Below are positions 1 to 6,592 of a stretch of 16,742 bases of DNA, one piece after another. Source of the DNA: Chlamydiota bacterium (GTDB lineage Bacteria > Chlamydiota > Chlamydiia > Chlamydiales > Rhabdochlamydiaceae); the NCBI GenBank assembly GCA_011065225.1, contig JAAKFC010000010.1:1-16742 (forward strand). The letters run 5' to 3'. The number at the start of each line of letters is the position of its first letter. Positions within the stretch are counted from its first letter, which is position 1. The notes under the pieces were generated by a model that was not told where the DNA came from, searched no databases, and saw nothing but the letters and a program-made list of their open reading frames with translations. A program made the translations under genes and the position numbers.

Positions 1-81
1 TTAAAAGCTCTTCAGGCCGATCCTTCTGCCCAAGGTGTTGTTTCCCAAGCCAAATTAAAAGACCCCTGTCTCCTTGCATAG
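1..81 (+). CDS. C-terminal end of an unrecognised protein (5' end outside window)
   Basis: The first reading frame is open from base 1 to a TAG at 79-81 and encodes 26 residues beginning LKALQADPSAQ and ending KDPCLLA. The composition looks protein-like, but the piece is too short to assign. It lies directly before the damaged copy of a duplicated hydrophobic reading frame, so it could equally be part of that debris. No function is proposed. Confidence 0.25.
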   Translation, partial: LKALQADPSAQGVVSQAKLKDPCLLA

Positions 82-104
82 CCAGAGAAAACTGCTTTAA
101 TCGA

Positions 105-247
105 ATAGAGGAGGCATAGTTGCCCTTTCGCCATTTCTTGGGTTTGCAAACTATTCCCTTGTCATAGCGTTCCCTGCAGCATTGACAGCGATTTATCTCA
201 CTTCAAAGCCAAGTCCATTTCGCCTCCGCAAGGAAGAAGAGATTTAG
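105..247 (+). pseudogene. Remnant of small hydrophobic protein, copy 1 (3' part only)
   Basis: An open frame without a start codon encodes about 46 residues. It reads through SPFLGFANYSLVIAFPAAL, then IYLTSKPSPF, and ends RLRKEEEI before TAG at 245-247. It matches the last part of the 2614-2841 reading frame closely in DNA and protein, including the shared end EEEI. In this copy the frame is closed by TAA just upstream (102-104), so the N-terminal part is lost. The sequence looks like one membrane helix followed by a basic tail. It ends 12 bases before the stop of the convergent protease gene. Confidence 0.5.
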
Positions 248-298
248 GTCAAATTCTAATCACGATGCTTTTTTTAAGTGGATCTCAGCTGAATGAGG
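109..298. repeat. Direct repeat, left copy (about 190 bp)
   Basis: This stretch is nearly the same as 2703-2898. Shared landmarks are CTTTCGCCATTTCT, AACTATTCCCTTGT, TTTCCTGCAGCATTG or its near match, ATCTCACTTCAAAGCCAA and GGTCAAATTCTAATCACGA. It spans the 3' end of the small hydrophobic frame and, on the opposite strand, the last codons of the protease gene. The two copies bracket the zinc-ribbon/protease operon. Confidence 0.85.
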
Positions 299-1936
299 TT
301 TTTGAAAGTATACAAATCGGTTCTGGAAATCGATATAAAAAGCATGTTCCCTTAAGAAATCCATCCCCAAAACTCCATCAAAACCCCTAAGTTTAGGGGT
401 GATGTCAAATGGGTAAAGATTCTTCTTTCCATAGTCGTAATTGCCTAAGACAAATGTGCTGCTTTTAAAACAGGAATTGTTGTAAGAATCCTTATCGAGA
501 GCTCTTTCTCTCAAAAAATCAGTCTTAATTATTGATATTGTGGCTCCTGTATCAATCAAAAATCTCAAAGTACCTAGGTCATTTTTAATTTTTAGGACAA
601 TTCCACAATTCTCTAAATCGAATGGAATTTTCACATATTCTTCTAATCGAGCTTCGATTTTATTGAGATCTTGATCCCGATTGACGAACCAAAGAGAAGA
701 ATTTGCGAAATCAAAATAGATATTTGTCCTATGTAAAAGGGGATGCCCAATATTGCCCAAATGTTCATTTTTTATCGTACCGAGATCTTCGCTTTTTAAC
801 TCTAAACAAACACCTATGTCATCTTCTCTACTAACCAAAAGATTTTTCAGAATGAAGTTTCCAATACAGCATTTGGGAAGAACGTAAGAATCCCTTTCTT
901 GTTCCTCGCCGAGAGCATTTATAATTGAGGATGTAGAAACATGACGCAACCCATCTGTCTGAAAATTTTTTGTAGGTAAAATTAATTCACAACTTGAGCC
1001 AAGGTCAACTATTGCTTGGTATTGTTTCTTCGCGACTTCAACATCAATGACTGGTAGACCGTCAACTGTAAAGTCTACCGGGATTTTTGAAGTGAAATTT
1101 TTTGAAAGTGTGTTCCCGTGCTTTTCTCCAAAATAAAGATATTCATTACGTGCATCAATATAGACGACATGTTTGTTTAAAAATTCTACTCCTAATATCG
1201 CATTAGCTTCTAATTCGGGTGTTATTTCAAATGGAAAGAATCTATTTATGCCGTAATTTTTTCCTGCAATTTTTAAATTCGTTTTGAAGTAATTTTCATC
1301 TTGCGTATTCCCCTTGTAAATAGAATTGTTAATTGCATTACAATTGCAATTTGTGCTTAAATAAAGTTTTAATTCTCCAATTGAGGTTTCTGAGTTAAAG
1401 CAAATCCCTTTTTTGTCTATTTTGCATTTAATTTTATGCATTTTTTTTAAATTAAACCCAAATGATTTCAAATCTTTTTCATTTTTGATTCCACAAATCC
1501 TGCGATGAGGAAAATCTAACAAGAGGTTCATTTTATCAAATGGCCAAGTAATTAAACCTGATTCTTCGTTTTTTCCCTTTGATGTGGTGAGGATGTTTTT
1601 TAGTTTCAATGCTCCTAATTGAACTTTTTTGATTTCAAAAAGAGGCGCTTGTTGTTGTTCACCTTTAATATTTTTCCATTGAGCTAATCCTTTTCTAGAT
1701 TTTTGAATTCCATTTAAATTTTCTTCAGAAATATATAGAGGGTATTTAAATGCCAAAGAAAACTCTAGTGGGTATTGTTTTCCTTCAATATCTACTTGTA
1801 CTAAGGGGATTATATTTTTTGAAAACGTTATAGGAATTTCGAAAGAAGACCAATTCTCATAATGTTTCCAAAGAGCAACTATACAAGTTGTAAGTAAAGC
1901 TATCCAAAGCAAACGATTTTTTAAATACTTAAACAT
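260..1936 (-). CDS. Membrane-anchored aspartic protease-like protein with four tandem retropepsin-like repeats
   Basis: The protein has 558 residues. A hydrophobic segment at about 9-24 looks like an uncleaved N-terminal anchor, putting the bulk outside the cytoplasmic membrane. Four repeats follow, at about 35-150, 170-270, 285-418 and 436-545. Each has a strand-rich start, a site where clan AA proteases carry Asp-Thr-Gly, and an end of the form (I/V)LG-x-(D/E)FL...YIDxxNxxxYF. The end motifs are clear in repeat 2 (247-269) and repeat 4 (522-544) and degenerate in repeats 1 and 3. Only repeat 4 has an intact LIDTGA (460-465); repeat 3 has DLGSS (311-315); repeats 1 and 2 lack the aspartate. 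Retropepsin-like enzymes need two DTG lobes, so activity would require dimerisation through repeat 4 or a repeat 3/repeat 4 pair. The start lies 4 bases after the stop of the upstream zinc-ribbon gene, which implies one operon. Fold assignment rests on motifs and is fairly strong for repeats 2-4, weaker for repeat 1. Confidence 0.75.
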   Translation of the reverse strand: MFKYLKNRLLWIALLTTCIVALWKHYENWSSFEIPITFSKNIIPLVQVDIEGKQYPLEFSLAFKYPLYISEENLNGIQKSRKGLAQWKNIKGEQQQAPLFEIKKVQLGALKLKNILTTSKGKNEESGLITWPFDKMNLLLDFPHRRICGIKNEKDLKSFGFNLKKMHKIKCKIDKKGICFNSETSIGELKLYLSTNCNCNAINNSIYKGNTQDENYFKTNLKIAGKNYGINRFFPFEITPELEANAILGVEFLNKHVVYIDARNEYLYFGEKHGNTLSKNFTSKIPVDFTVDGLPVIDVEVAKKQYQAIVDLGSSCELILPTKNFQTDGLRHVSTSSIINALGEEQERDSYVLPKCCIGNFILKNLLVSREDDIGVCLELKSEDLGTIKNEHLGNIGHPLLHRTNIYFDFANSSLWFVNRDQDLNKIEARLEEYVKIPFDLENCGIVLKIKNDLGTLRFLIDTGATISIIKTDFLRERALDKDSYNNSCFKSSTFVLGNYDYGKKNLYPFDITPKLRGFDGVLGMDFLREHAFYIDFQNRFVYFQKPHSAEIHLKKAS

Positions 1937-1940
1937 TTAA

Positions 1941-2522
1941 TCAAAAACCAATCTTGAGGGTAAATTCAGCTTTTGCTGATACTTCTCCATCTTCATCTTG
2001 CTTGATAGAACCCCCTGCTCCATAGGTTATATCCTTATCATCATTTGTATCTTCTATTCTTAGAGAAATTGACTTGTTTCCGTCACTATCGACATCACCT
2101 TGTAGTACCGCTGTTCCGCACAGCAATATTTTACCTTCCCAGATAGAATAATTGTTTAAAAATGTCGCAAGCATGGCCTGAATAGTCAGATACTCATCTG
2201 CATTTTCTTTTCCTATTCCGACAAAATCCATTTCCTGTGATCCACAACAATCACATGTATCGGGATGTTGTTCGTATTGATTTTGGCAATTTGTACAGAT
2301 GTAAGCAATTTGGCATATGGTATAATATCCCCTCTCATCGATCTGTAAATTGCTAAGAGCAACTTCCCCATAACTTTCTGTTATGAGGAAAATACCATCT
2401 TCGCGAATAGACAGCTTTTCTGGATTCAAATTCACTCGAAATTCATTATCCAATTTTTCGTCAGCAATACCTTTGCCAAGAAATGAAACAACAGCAACTA
2501 GAAAGAAAAATGCATATCTCAT
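1941..2522 (-). CDS. Secreted zinc-ribbon protein, longer paralogue
   Basis: The protein has 193 residues. An N-terminal signal peptide is clear: MRY, then a hydrophobic core (FFFLVAVVSFLG), with probable cleavage near residue 20. The central part carries a zinc-ribbon-like knuckle pair, ICTNC (C76, C79) and CDCCG (C90, C92, C93). Before it come two short repeats of the type DGIF...S..Q and RGYYT. The C-terminal 70 residues are acidic and beta-rich by eye, with an aspartate-rich stretch near DVDSDGN and DTNDDKD that could bind calcium; that is inference. It is paralogous to the 121-residue protein at 13066-13428, which has the same signal peptide, repeat and CxxC layout but no C-terminal extension. 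It is the first gene of an operon with the aspartic protease. The start has a strong ribosome-binding site (GGGGG, 7 bases upstream). A role as cofactor, inhibitor or substrate of the protease is possible but unproven. Confidence 0.7.
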   Translation of the reverse strand: MRYAFFFLVAVVSFLGKGIADEKLDNEFRVNLNPEKLSIREDGIFLITESYGEVALSNLQIDERGYYTICQIAYICTNCQNQYEQHPDTCDCCGSQEMDFVGIGKENADEYLTIQAMLATFLNNYSIWEGKILLCGTAVLQGDVDSDGNKSISLRIEDTNDDKDITYGAGGSIKQDEDGEVSAKAEFTLKIGF

Positions 2523-2537
2523 AAAGTCCCCCTTTTT

Positions 2538-2558
2538 GATCTGCAGAAAAATCAGATC
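2538..2558. promoter_or_regulatory. Inverted repeat overlapping the -10 box (candidate operator or leader hairpin)
   Basis: GATCTG and CAGATC are perfect reverse complements separated by 9 bases. The repeat runs from inside the -10 box of the zinc-ribbon/protease promoter toward the gene, across the expected transcription start. It could be an operator or a hairpin at the 5' end of the mRNA. Confidence 0.35.
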
Positions 2559-2585
2559 TTAGAAAAACTTTAAAGATTCTGTCAA
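2556..2585 (-). promoter_or_regulatory. Promoter of the zinc-ribbon/protease operon
   Basis: On the minus strand TTGACA (2585-2580) is followed by an 18-base spacer and TAAGAT (2561-2556). The -35 is a perfect sigma-70-type consensus and the -10 matches 4 of 6. It lies about 35 bases before the start codon at 2522. Confidence 0.6.
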
Positions 2586-2613
2586 TAAAATATTCGCCTT
2601 TGAAAAAGGAAAG

Positions 2614-2841
2614 TTGCCCAAAGGTACTTTAGAACCCATTTTGGTAACTCATAAAAATGTCCTAATTAAAACCTCCAGCAGCTGCCTTGGAATGGCAGTA
2701 GGGGGAGGCAATGTCGCACTTTCGCCATTTCTGGGGATATCGAACTATTCCCTTGTTGTGGCATTTCCTGCAGCATTGGGAACGATCTATCTCACTTCAA
2801 AGCCAAATCCATTTGGCCTCCGCAGGGAAGAAGAGATTTAG
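2614..2841 (+). CDS. Small hydrophobic protein, copy 2 (possibly itself a fragment)
   Basis: This 75-residue reading frame has a TTG start, a glycine-rich stretch (MAVGGGN) near residue 30, a hydrophobic segment at about 37-60 and a basic/acidic tail ending RREEEI. The C-terminal half is shared with the fragment at 105-247. No convincing ribosome-binding site precedes the TTG, and frame preservation between the two copies argues only that the ancestral 3' end was coding. The hydrophobic part weakly recalls the third and fourth segments of the nearby 148-residue membrane protein (G-T-x-Y followed by a basic stretch), so it may be a decayed relative. Function unknown. Confidence 0.4.
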   Translation: MPKGTLEPILVTHKNVLIKTSSSCLGMAVGGGNVALSPFLGISNYSLVVAFPAALGTIYLTSKPNPFGLRREEEI

Positions 2842-2898
2842 GTCAAATTCTAATCACGATGCTTTTTTTAAATTGATCTCAGCTGAGTGAGGTTTTTT
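2703..2898. repeat. Direct repeat, right copy (about 190 bp)
   Basis: This is the partner of 109-298. The best-conserved block is the last 60 bases, including the whole of GGTCAAATTCTAATCACGA and the following T-run. Its position upstream of the operon, with the other copy downstream, fits a tandem duplication of the protease locus with loss of one unit. Confidence 0.85.
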
Positions 2899-2901
2899 TG
2901 A
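2854..2901 (-). pseudogene. C-terminal tail of a lost second aspartic protease gene
   Basis: On the minus strand the sequence reads KKPHSAEINLKKAS and then TGA (stop at 2856-2854). The intact protease ends QKPHSAEIHLKKAS. The frame and stop position are conserved, but nothing upstream of this tail (higher coordinates) resembles the rest of the protease. This shows the direct repeat copies a boundary between two convergent genes rather than a mobile element. Confidence 0.65.
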
Positions 2902-3022
2902 TCCAGTCTGGGGTCGGCCATATCTCTGAAGAGGCTGATCAAAGCTTGCGTCATCATGTGATACTTCTTAGGGAATAAAGGTATCTACTCTCTATCAGGA
3001 GAGCATTATCTCTCAAGACTAA

Positions 3023-3042
3023 ATTTTAATGCGTTTTCCCTG
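3023..3042 (+). repeat. Solo copy of the MITE terminal sequence
   Basis: ATTTTAATGCGTTTTCCCTG matches the reverse complement of 6915-6934 at 19 of 20 positions. The bases before it (3003-3022) hold a GAGAG...CTCTC stem and an AGACTAA stretch resembling the interior of the 6915-7232 element (7052-7078). A complete partner end is not visible here, so this looks like a truncated or internally deleted copy. Confidence 0.55.
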
Positions 3043-3092
3043 GTCGGGAAGGGGACATTTCTATTTGACGCCTACATTTTCATAAAAAATAG

Positions 3093-3121
3093 TTGCTTAG
3101 TTATGAACAAAAATCTATAAT
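3093..3121 (+). promoter_or_regulatory. Promoter of the Cys-rich membrane protein gene
   Basis: TTGCTT (3093-3098), a 17-base spacer and a perfect TATAAT (3116-3121) form a strong sigma-70-type promoter. The ribosome-binding site GGAGG (3138-3142) lies 4 bases before the ATG at 3147, so the leader is only about 20 bases. Confidence 0.8.
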
Positions 3122-3146
3122 TTAATATTTTAAAATCGGAGGAAAA

Positions 3147-3593
3147 ATGGCATCCACATATTCGACAGTTTATCGGTATGATAATTATTATCATCGCATT
3201 ATCGGTCGCATGGAGTCCGTCCCCATTCTGACTCCGACAAATAAATGGCTCCCTACATATAATTCAACTCCTGATTGTTTTGATTGCAATGCGTGGAAGG
3301 GTTGTTGTTCTGATACTTGCTTAGGCTGTATCAAGCTCATTGTTCCCCTTGTAATTCCTACAGCAATATGTACAGGTCAATTCATGATTGTCTCCCACAA
3401 TATTCATTCAGAAGCGATTGTAATAAGCACTAATGTTTTGGCTGTTGCTCTTAGTACTGTTAATTTAGTAGGTACTTGTTATTTCTTTTGTGTACGAGGT
3501 GAAAAACCACGCTCCACTATGGGAACATTGATACCTGGGTTTGCTGGTTTGGGTTTGATAATTTCTTCAACCGTCCTTTTTTCTGCACTGTAA
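3147..3593 (+). CDS. Cys-rich small membrane protein, three predicted helices
   Basis: The protein has 148 residues. The N-terminal 40 residues are tyrosine-rich and hydrophilic. Six cysteines cluster at 44, 47, 53, 54, 58 and 61 in a CxxC...CC...CxxC pattern, directly before the first helix. Hydrophobic helices lie at about 62-83, 90-116 and 125-148. The first two form a pair with a short connecting loop, a layout also seen in chlamydial inclusion membrane proteins, though this is a layout argument only. The promoter, ribosome-binding site and downstream terminator make it a stand-alone transcription unit. I do not recognise the family. The cysteine cluster could bind a metal or form disulfides, depending on which side of the membrane it faces. 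Confidence 0.7.
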   Translation: MASTYSTVYRYDNYYHRIIGRMESVPILTPTNKWLPTYNSTPDCFDCNAWKGCCSDTCLGCIKLIVPLVIPTAICTGQFMIVSHNIHSEAIVISTNVLAVALSTVNLVGTCYFFCVRGEKPRSTMGTLIPGFAGLGLIISSTVLFSAL

Positions 3594-3611
3594 TCGACAA
3601 TAAGAAAAGAA

Positions 3612-3656
3612 AAAAAATCTTTGTCCAGGTTTGGCACGGACGAAGAGCAAGATTTT
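3612..3656 (+). terminator. Rho-independent-type terminator after the Cys-rich membrane protein
   Basis: AAAATCTT and TGTCC pair with GGAC(G) and AAGATTTT across a loop containing AGGTTTGGCA, with an internal mismatch of a few bases. The 3' arm runs into a T-rich stretch. It begins about 20 bases after the stop codon. Confidence 0.55.
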
Positions 3657-3723
3657 TGAAGATTAGCTATTTTATTTAGCCTCGGGGAAAAGTTAACAAT
3701 TCAAATTTTCCTGCACCATAAAA

Positions 3724-3773
3724 GACCTCTTTTTATTTATGGAATAAATTAATGTAGGAGGTCGCTAACACAT
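3724..3773. repeat. Imperfect inverted repeat left of the IS
   Basis: GACCTC (3724-3729) and GAGGTC (3768-3773) are perfect complements, and an inner ATTTAT/ATAAAT pair encloses GGA. The structure lies about 10 bases before the IS left end. Its role is unclear; a terminator or folded insertion target is possible. Confidence 0.35.
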
Positions 3774-3784
3774 TCGAAATGTTA

Positions 3785-3811
3785 TGACCTGCTCCCCATA
3801 AACTGGTCCAG
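3785..3811 (+). repeat. IS left inverted repeat
   Basis: It reads TGACCTGCTCCCC and then TGGTCCA after a short A-rich block. It matches the right end imperfectly, with TGACCT, a CCCC block and TGGTCCA conserved and a one-base offset. Confidence 0.7.
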
Positions 3812-3858
3812 CTAGAAATAGAGGTTCGTATAAACTTGTAGCTCAAGGAGTACGAACA

Positions 3859-4122
3859 ATGAAAAAACGCTTCACAGAAGAACAAATCATCAAAGTCCTC
3901 GAAGAGGCCAAAATAGGCCTCAAAGTCGAGGAAGTCTGCAGGAAACATGGCATCTCCCAACCCACTTACTACAACTGGAGGGCCAAGTTTGGTGGGATGA
4001 CCATCGCAGAAGCTAAAAGATTAAGGTCCCTTGAAAAGGAAAACCAACAGCTGAAAAAGCTTGTTGCTGATCTATCCCTAGATATTGTCGCTCTGAAGGA
4101 TGCTGTCTCCCGAAAGTGGTAG
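3859..4122 (+). CDS. IS3-family transposase OrfA (helix-turn-helix protein)
   Basis: The 87-residue protein has the standard OrfA layout. The N-terminal helix-turn-helix begins KKRFTEEQII and continues through VCRKHGISQPTYYNWRAKF (residues 27-45), the DNA-recognition part. It is followed by a leucine-zipper-like coiled coil at about 50-75 (LRSLEKENQQLKKLVADL) that mediates multimerisation. It binds the terminal repeats and, with OrfB, makes the active transposase. The stop at 4120-4122 overlaps the GTG of orfB at 4116 in the -1 frame. I see no classic A6G slippery site there, so coupling or a non-standard shift is more likely than the usual programmed frameshift. The layout resembles the IS407 and IS2-type groups; the subgroup is not certain. 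Confidence 0.9.
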   Translation: MKKRFTEEQIIKVLEEAKIGLKVEEVCRKHGISQPTYYNWRAKFGGMTIAEAKRLRSLEKENQQLKKLVADLSLDIVALKDAVSRKW

Positions 4123-5045
4123 ACCCTCAGGCTAGACGGGCATGCTCGAAAATGTTTGTAAAAGAACATAAATTAAGCGAGCGTCGGGCATGCCAGCTTG
4201 CTGGGGCGCATAGAACAACAGTTCGCTACGTTGCAAAAAAGAGCTCTGAAGAAGGGCTGAAGCAAGAGATCAGAGAGTTAGCGATGAAAAACCGTCGTTA
4301 TGGCTACAGACGGATTTACCAGCTGCTGAAAAGAGCCGGTAAAAAGACTAACCACAAAAAAGTCTACCGTCTCTACAGGGAGCTAGGGTTGAAGGTTCTG
4401 AAGCGAGGAGGAAGGAAACGGGCGATCGGAGAGAGAAAAGTGTACCGGCTTATCACTAAAGCCAACCAATGTTGGGCACTAGATTTTGAGAGCGATGCCT
4501 TGGCCAATGGAAGAAGAATCCGGCTACTAACAATAGTCGACACCTATACCAGAGAAAGCCTAAAGATCGGAGTTGAGCACTCATTGAATGGCCAATCAGT
4601 CCTAGATATGTTCGAGGAGATCATTAGCGAACGGGGGAAGCCCGAGGTAATCCTGAGTGATAATGGAACCGAGTTCACCTCAAATAAGGTGACTCGATGG
4701 CAAAAAGAAGCTGAAATATGCTGGGAGTACATCGAACCCGGCAAACCTTATCAGAATGGGAGCATAGAGAGCTTCAATGGGAAACTAAGGGATGAATGCC
4801 TGAATGAGAACTGGTTCCTCAACCTCGAAGAAGCAAAAAGAATCATCGAGAAATGGAGAAACCATTACAATACCCAGAGGCCTCACAGTAGTCTTGGAGG
4901 ATTAACACCGAATGAGCTGGCTAGCCAGCTCAAGGAAAAAACCTCGTCAACAGCTGATGAGGAAATGGAAACCGGAACCTCTAATTGCTGGTGGACCAAC
5001 AAAGGGGGCAAGGTCATTGCTTATGTCAAGATTTTTATGATCTAA
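4116..5045 (+). CDS. IS3-family transposase OrfB (DDE integrase-type)
   Basis: The 309-residue protein starts with GTG at 4116, inside the end of orfA. An HTH_21-like region around RRYGYRRIYQLLKR (60-73) is followed by the rve catalytic core. The catalytic triad is D123 (WALDF), D182 (LSDNGTEF) and E218 (NGSIESFNG), with 35 residues between the second Asp and the Glu. The conserved end HYNTQRPHSSLGGLTPNE (250-267) is present. All key residues are intact. The reading frame runs through the right inverted repeat and stops at 5043-5045 in flanking DNA, so the last 9 residues come from the target site. Either the native stop was lost or this element normally borrows one. Confidence 0.9.
   Translation: MVDPQARRACSKMFVKEHKLSERRACQLAGAHRTTVRYVAKKSSEEGLKQEIRELAMKNRRYGYRRIYQLLKRAGKKTNHKKVYRLYRELGLKVLKRGGRKRAIGERKVYRLITKANQCWALDFESDALANGRRIRLLTIVDTYTRESLKIGVEHSLNGQSVLDMFEEIISERGKPEVILSDNGTEFTSNKVTRWQKEAEICWEYIEPGKPYQNGSIESFNGKLRDECLNENWFLNLEEAKRIIEKWRNHYNTQRPHSSLGGLTPNELASQLKEKTSSTADEEMETGTSNCWWTNKGGKVIAYVKIFMI
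4991..5016 (-). repeat. IS right inverted repeat
   Basis: Read on the minus strand from 5016 it begins TGACCTTGCCCCC and contains TGGTCCA (4998-4992). It lies within the orfB reading frame. Confidence 0.7.
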
Positions 5046-5080
5046 AAGATTGACCAATAGGTTTTCTATACCTTTCAACC

Positions 5081-6565
5081 TTACACGACTTTTAGTAAAA
5101 TCTCGCAATCATTATTTAATATTTCTCTAATGCAACTGCTTAATTCTTCCTGAGGTATTTTAATTCTTTCACAAAGGAGTGATTTTAAACCCTCGGGGAG
5201 ATCACGTACGAATAGGGCTAAATCTCTTTGAGGGCAGTTTTCGAAAGTTGATATTAAACTTTCAAATTCCTTATTTTGATTAACAACTTTCTTCTTTTTT
5301 TTGTCTAAGGGGAGGGTTTGTGTAATATCATTGATTGTATCGAATGAAGATGTAGAAATAATAAAATATATTGCTGTTGAAATAGTTGTAACAAAAAACC
5401 AATGTTTCCAAGTTGGAGTTTTAAAAAAATCCCCCCAAATTACAAATGTGGGGCCAAGAGCAAAAAGATTAGTTATTGATTCTTCAATTTTTAGAGAGAT
5501 ATTGAGTTTTGGCCATAATCGTTCTCCTAAAGTTGGCATCCTTTTACATCCAATCCATTCTCGCATTCCATTAAAAACTCTTTCTGAAGTTCCAAGGATC
5601 GCATTGCCGTAAAGATATAGGCAAGTAGCTGTAGTTAAAGCAGCTGTACATCCGCTAAATATGTCATTATTCCAAATCAACTCTTTTGTTTTTTCAAACG
5701 AATATTTAGCTATCGCATACTCAAAAACCCCTGTAATGAAAAGCCCGATGGCTATGCTGGTATATTTCGAACATTTTTGAGAGCAGGTTCCTAATTGAGG
5801 GGAGATTTCTAATGGTCTTGAAAAGTTCCATTTAAGATAAGAAAACATTTTCTCTTGGGGGGAATTTAAATTCTTGATTAAAGATAAATCCTCGATCCAT
5901 TGATTTTTTACTTCCATACTAGAATTTACAAAGGCTGATTGTTTTTCTCTTATTAATTGAACTATACCCTTCTGAAGTTTTGAAAAAGTAGAAGATTTTT
6001 TGATGGATGAGGATTTTTCATATAACTTGCTAAGAGATAATTGTATCGAACGAGTTGGAATGAATATGCTTGCAACAAGGCTGAATGTTCCTGCAAGAGC
6101 TTTATATTCATGTGCATAATCAGCAGCTGGTAGGGCATAGGGTATTTGAGTGAAAATTGTAATTGTTATCGCAGCTATAATTAAAGAGGCTTTTACACAA
6201 GTATTAATCTTTTGGTGTTCTATGGCAGTTCTTTCAACTATTCTAGGACCTAATAAATCTTGAATAATTCCTCTCGCAGCCCACATTTCTAATATGAAAA
6301 AAGCTTTACAGTTGCATATGGCCGAAACAATACCAAGTCTCGATTCACCAATTCGGTTGCCAGCTTTAAGGGCAATAGGGATATAGAAAACTTTAGCCAA
6401 TGCAGAAAATATTCCAGCAACGGCGTTTAACCCTACTCTTGCAGACTTATTACATTGAGTATCAATAGCTTCTTTTCTTTCACAGATAGCTAACACGCAA
6501 TTACCTAATCCGCTATTAGGGATTTGGATATTTGATATAAGCGGAACAGTTTCTCCTAGACTCAT
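5081..6565 (-). CDS. Large multi-spanning membrane protein of unknown function
   Basis: The protein has 494 residues with about eight hydrophobic segments: roughly 44-66, 78-95, 124-144, 155-172, 268-286, 303-323, 364-381 and 388-405. They occur mostly as pairs. A hydrophilic stretch of about 95 residues (173-267), rich in Lys and Ser with predicted helices, separates the two membrane halves. The C-terminal 80 residues are charged (KKKKK near 425). Cysteines are frequent in the N-terminal 90 residues. No transporter or enzyme motif is recognisable. Paired helices and large cytosolic regions are compatible with a host-membrane or inclusion protein if the organism is chlamydial, which is inference. 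The start is supported by GAGGA 8 to 12 bases upstream and by a consensus promoter just before it. The gene is monocistronic and convergent with the IS. Confidence 0.65.
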   Translation of the reverse strand: MSLGETVPLISNIQIPNSGLGNCVLAICERKEAIDTQCNKSARVGLNAVAGIFSALAKVFYIPIALKAGNRIGESRLGIVSAICNCKAFFILEMWAARGIIQDLLGPRIVERTAIEHQKINTCVKASLIIAAITITIFTQIPYALPAADYAHEYKALAGTFSLVASIFIPTRSIQLSLSKLYEKSSSIKKSSTFSKLQKGIVQLIREKQSAFVNSSMEVKNQWIEDLSLIKNLNSPQEKMFSYLKWNFSRPLEISPQLGTCSQKCSKYTSIAIGLFITGVFEYAIAKYSFEKTKELIWNNDIFSGCTAALTTATCLYLYGNAILGTSERVFNGMREWIGCKRMPTLGERLWPKLNISLKIEESITNLFALGPTFVIWGDFFKTPTWKHWFFVTTISTAIYFIISTSSFDTINDITQTLPLDKKKKKVVNQNKEFESLISTFENCPQRDLALFVRDLPEGLKSLLCERIKIPQEELSSCIREILNNDCEILLKVV

Positions 6566-6592
6566 ATTGAATTATCCTCATTTTTTAAAAGC

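Larger units (their letters stand above)
3785..5016 (+). mobile_element. IS3-family insertion sequence, about 1.23 kb
   Basis: The element has two overlapping reading frames in the usual IS3 orfA/orfB arrangement and imperfect terminal inverted repeats. Both ends begin TGACCT inward and share a C-rich block and TGGTCCA. The length is normal for the family, and the HTH and catalytic motifs are intact, so the element may be active. I see no convincing target-site duplication: the flanking bases are GTTA on the left and TTGC on the right. It sits between the Cys-rich membrane protein and the large membrane protein and breaks no recognisable gene. Confidence 0.85.

Noticed and set aside
3733..3960. 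Minus-strand 75-codon frame across the IS left end
   Set aside because: It is antisense to orfA, crosses the element boundary and has biased composition (Phe/Asp-rich); a shadow frame.
3781..5020. Target-site duplication of the IS3 element
   Set aside because: Flanks GTTA and TTGC do not match at any sensible boundary within a few bases; mutation or one-ended rearrangement is possible.
5301..5612. Plus-strand 103-codon frame inside the large membrane protein gene
   Set aside because: It is antisense to a long coding frame with its own promoter and ribosome-binding site; no independent support.
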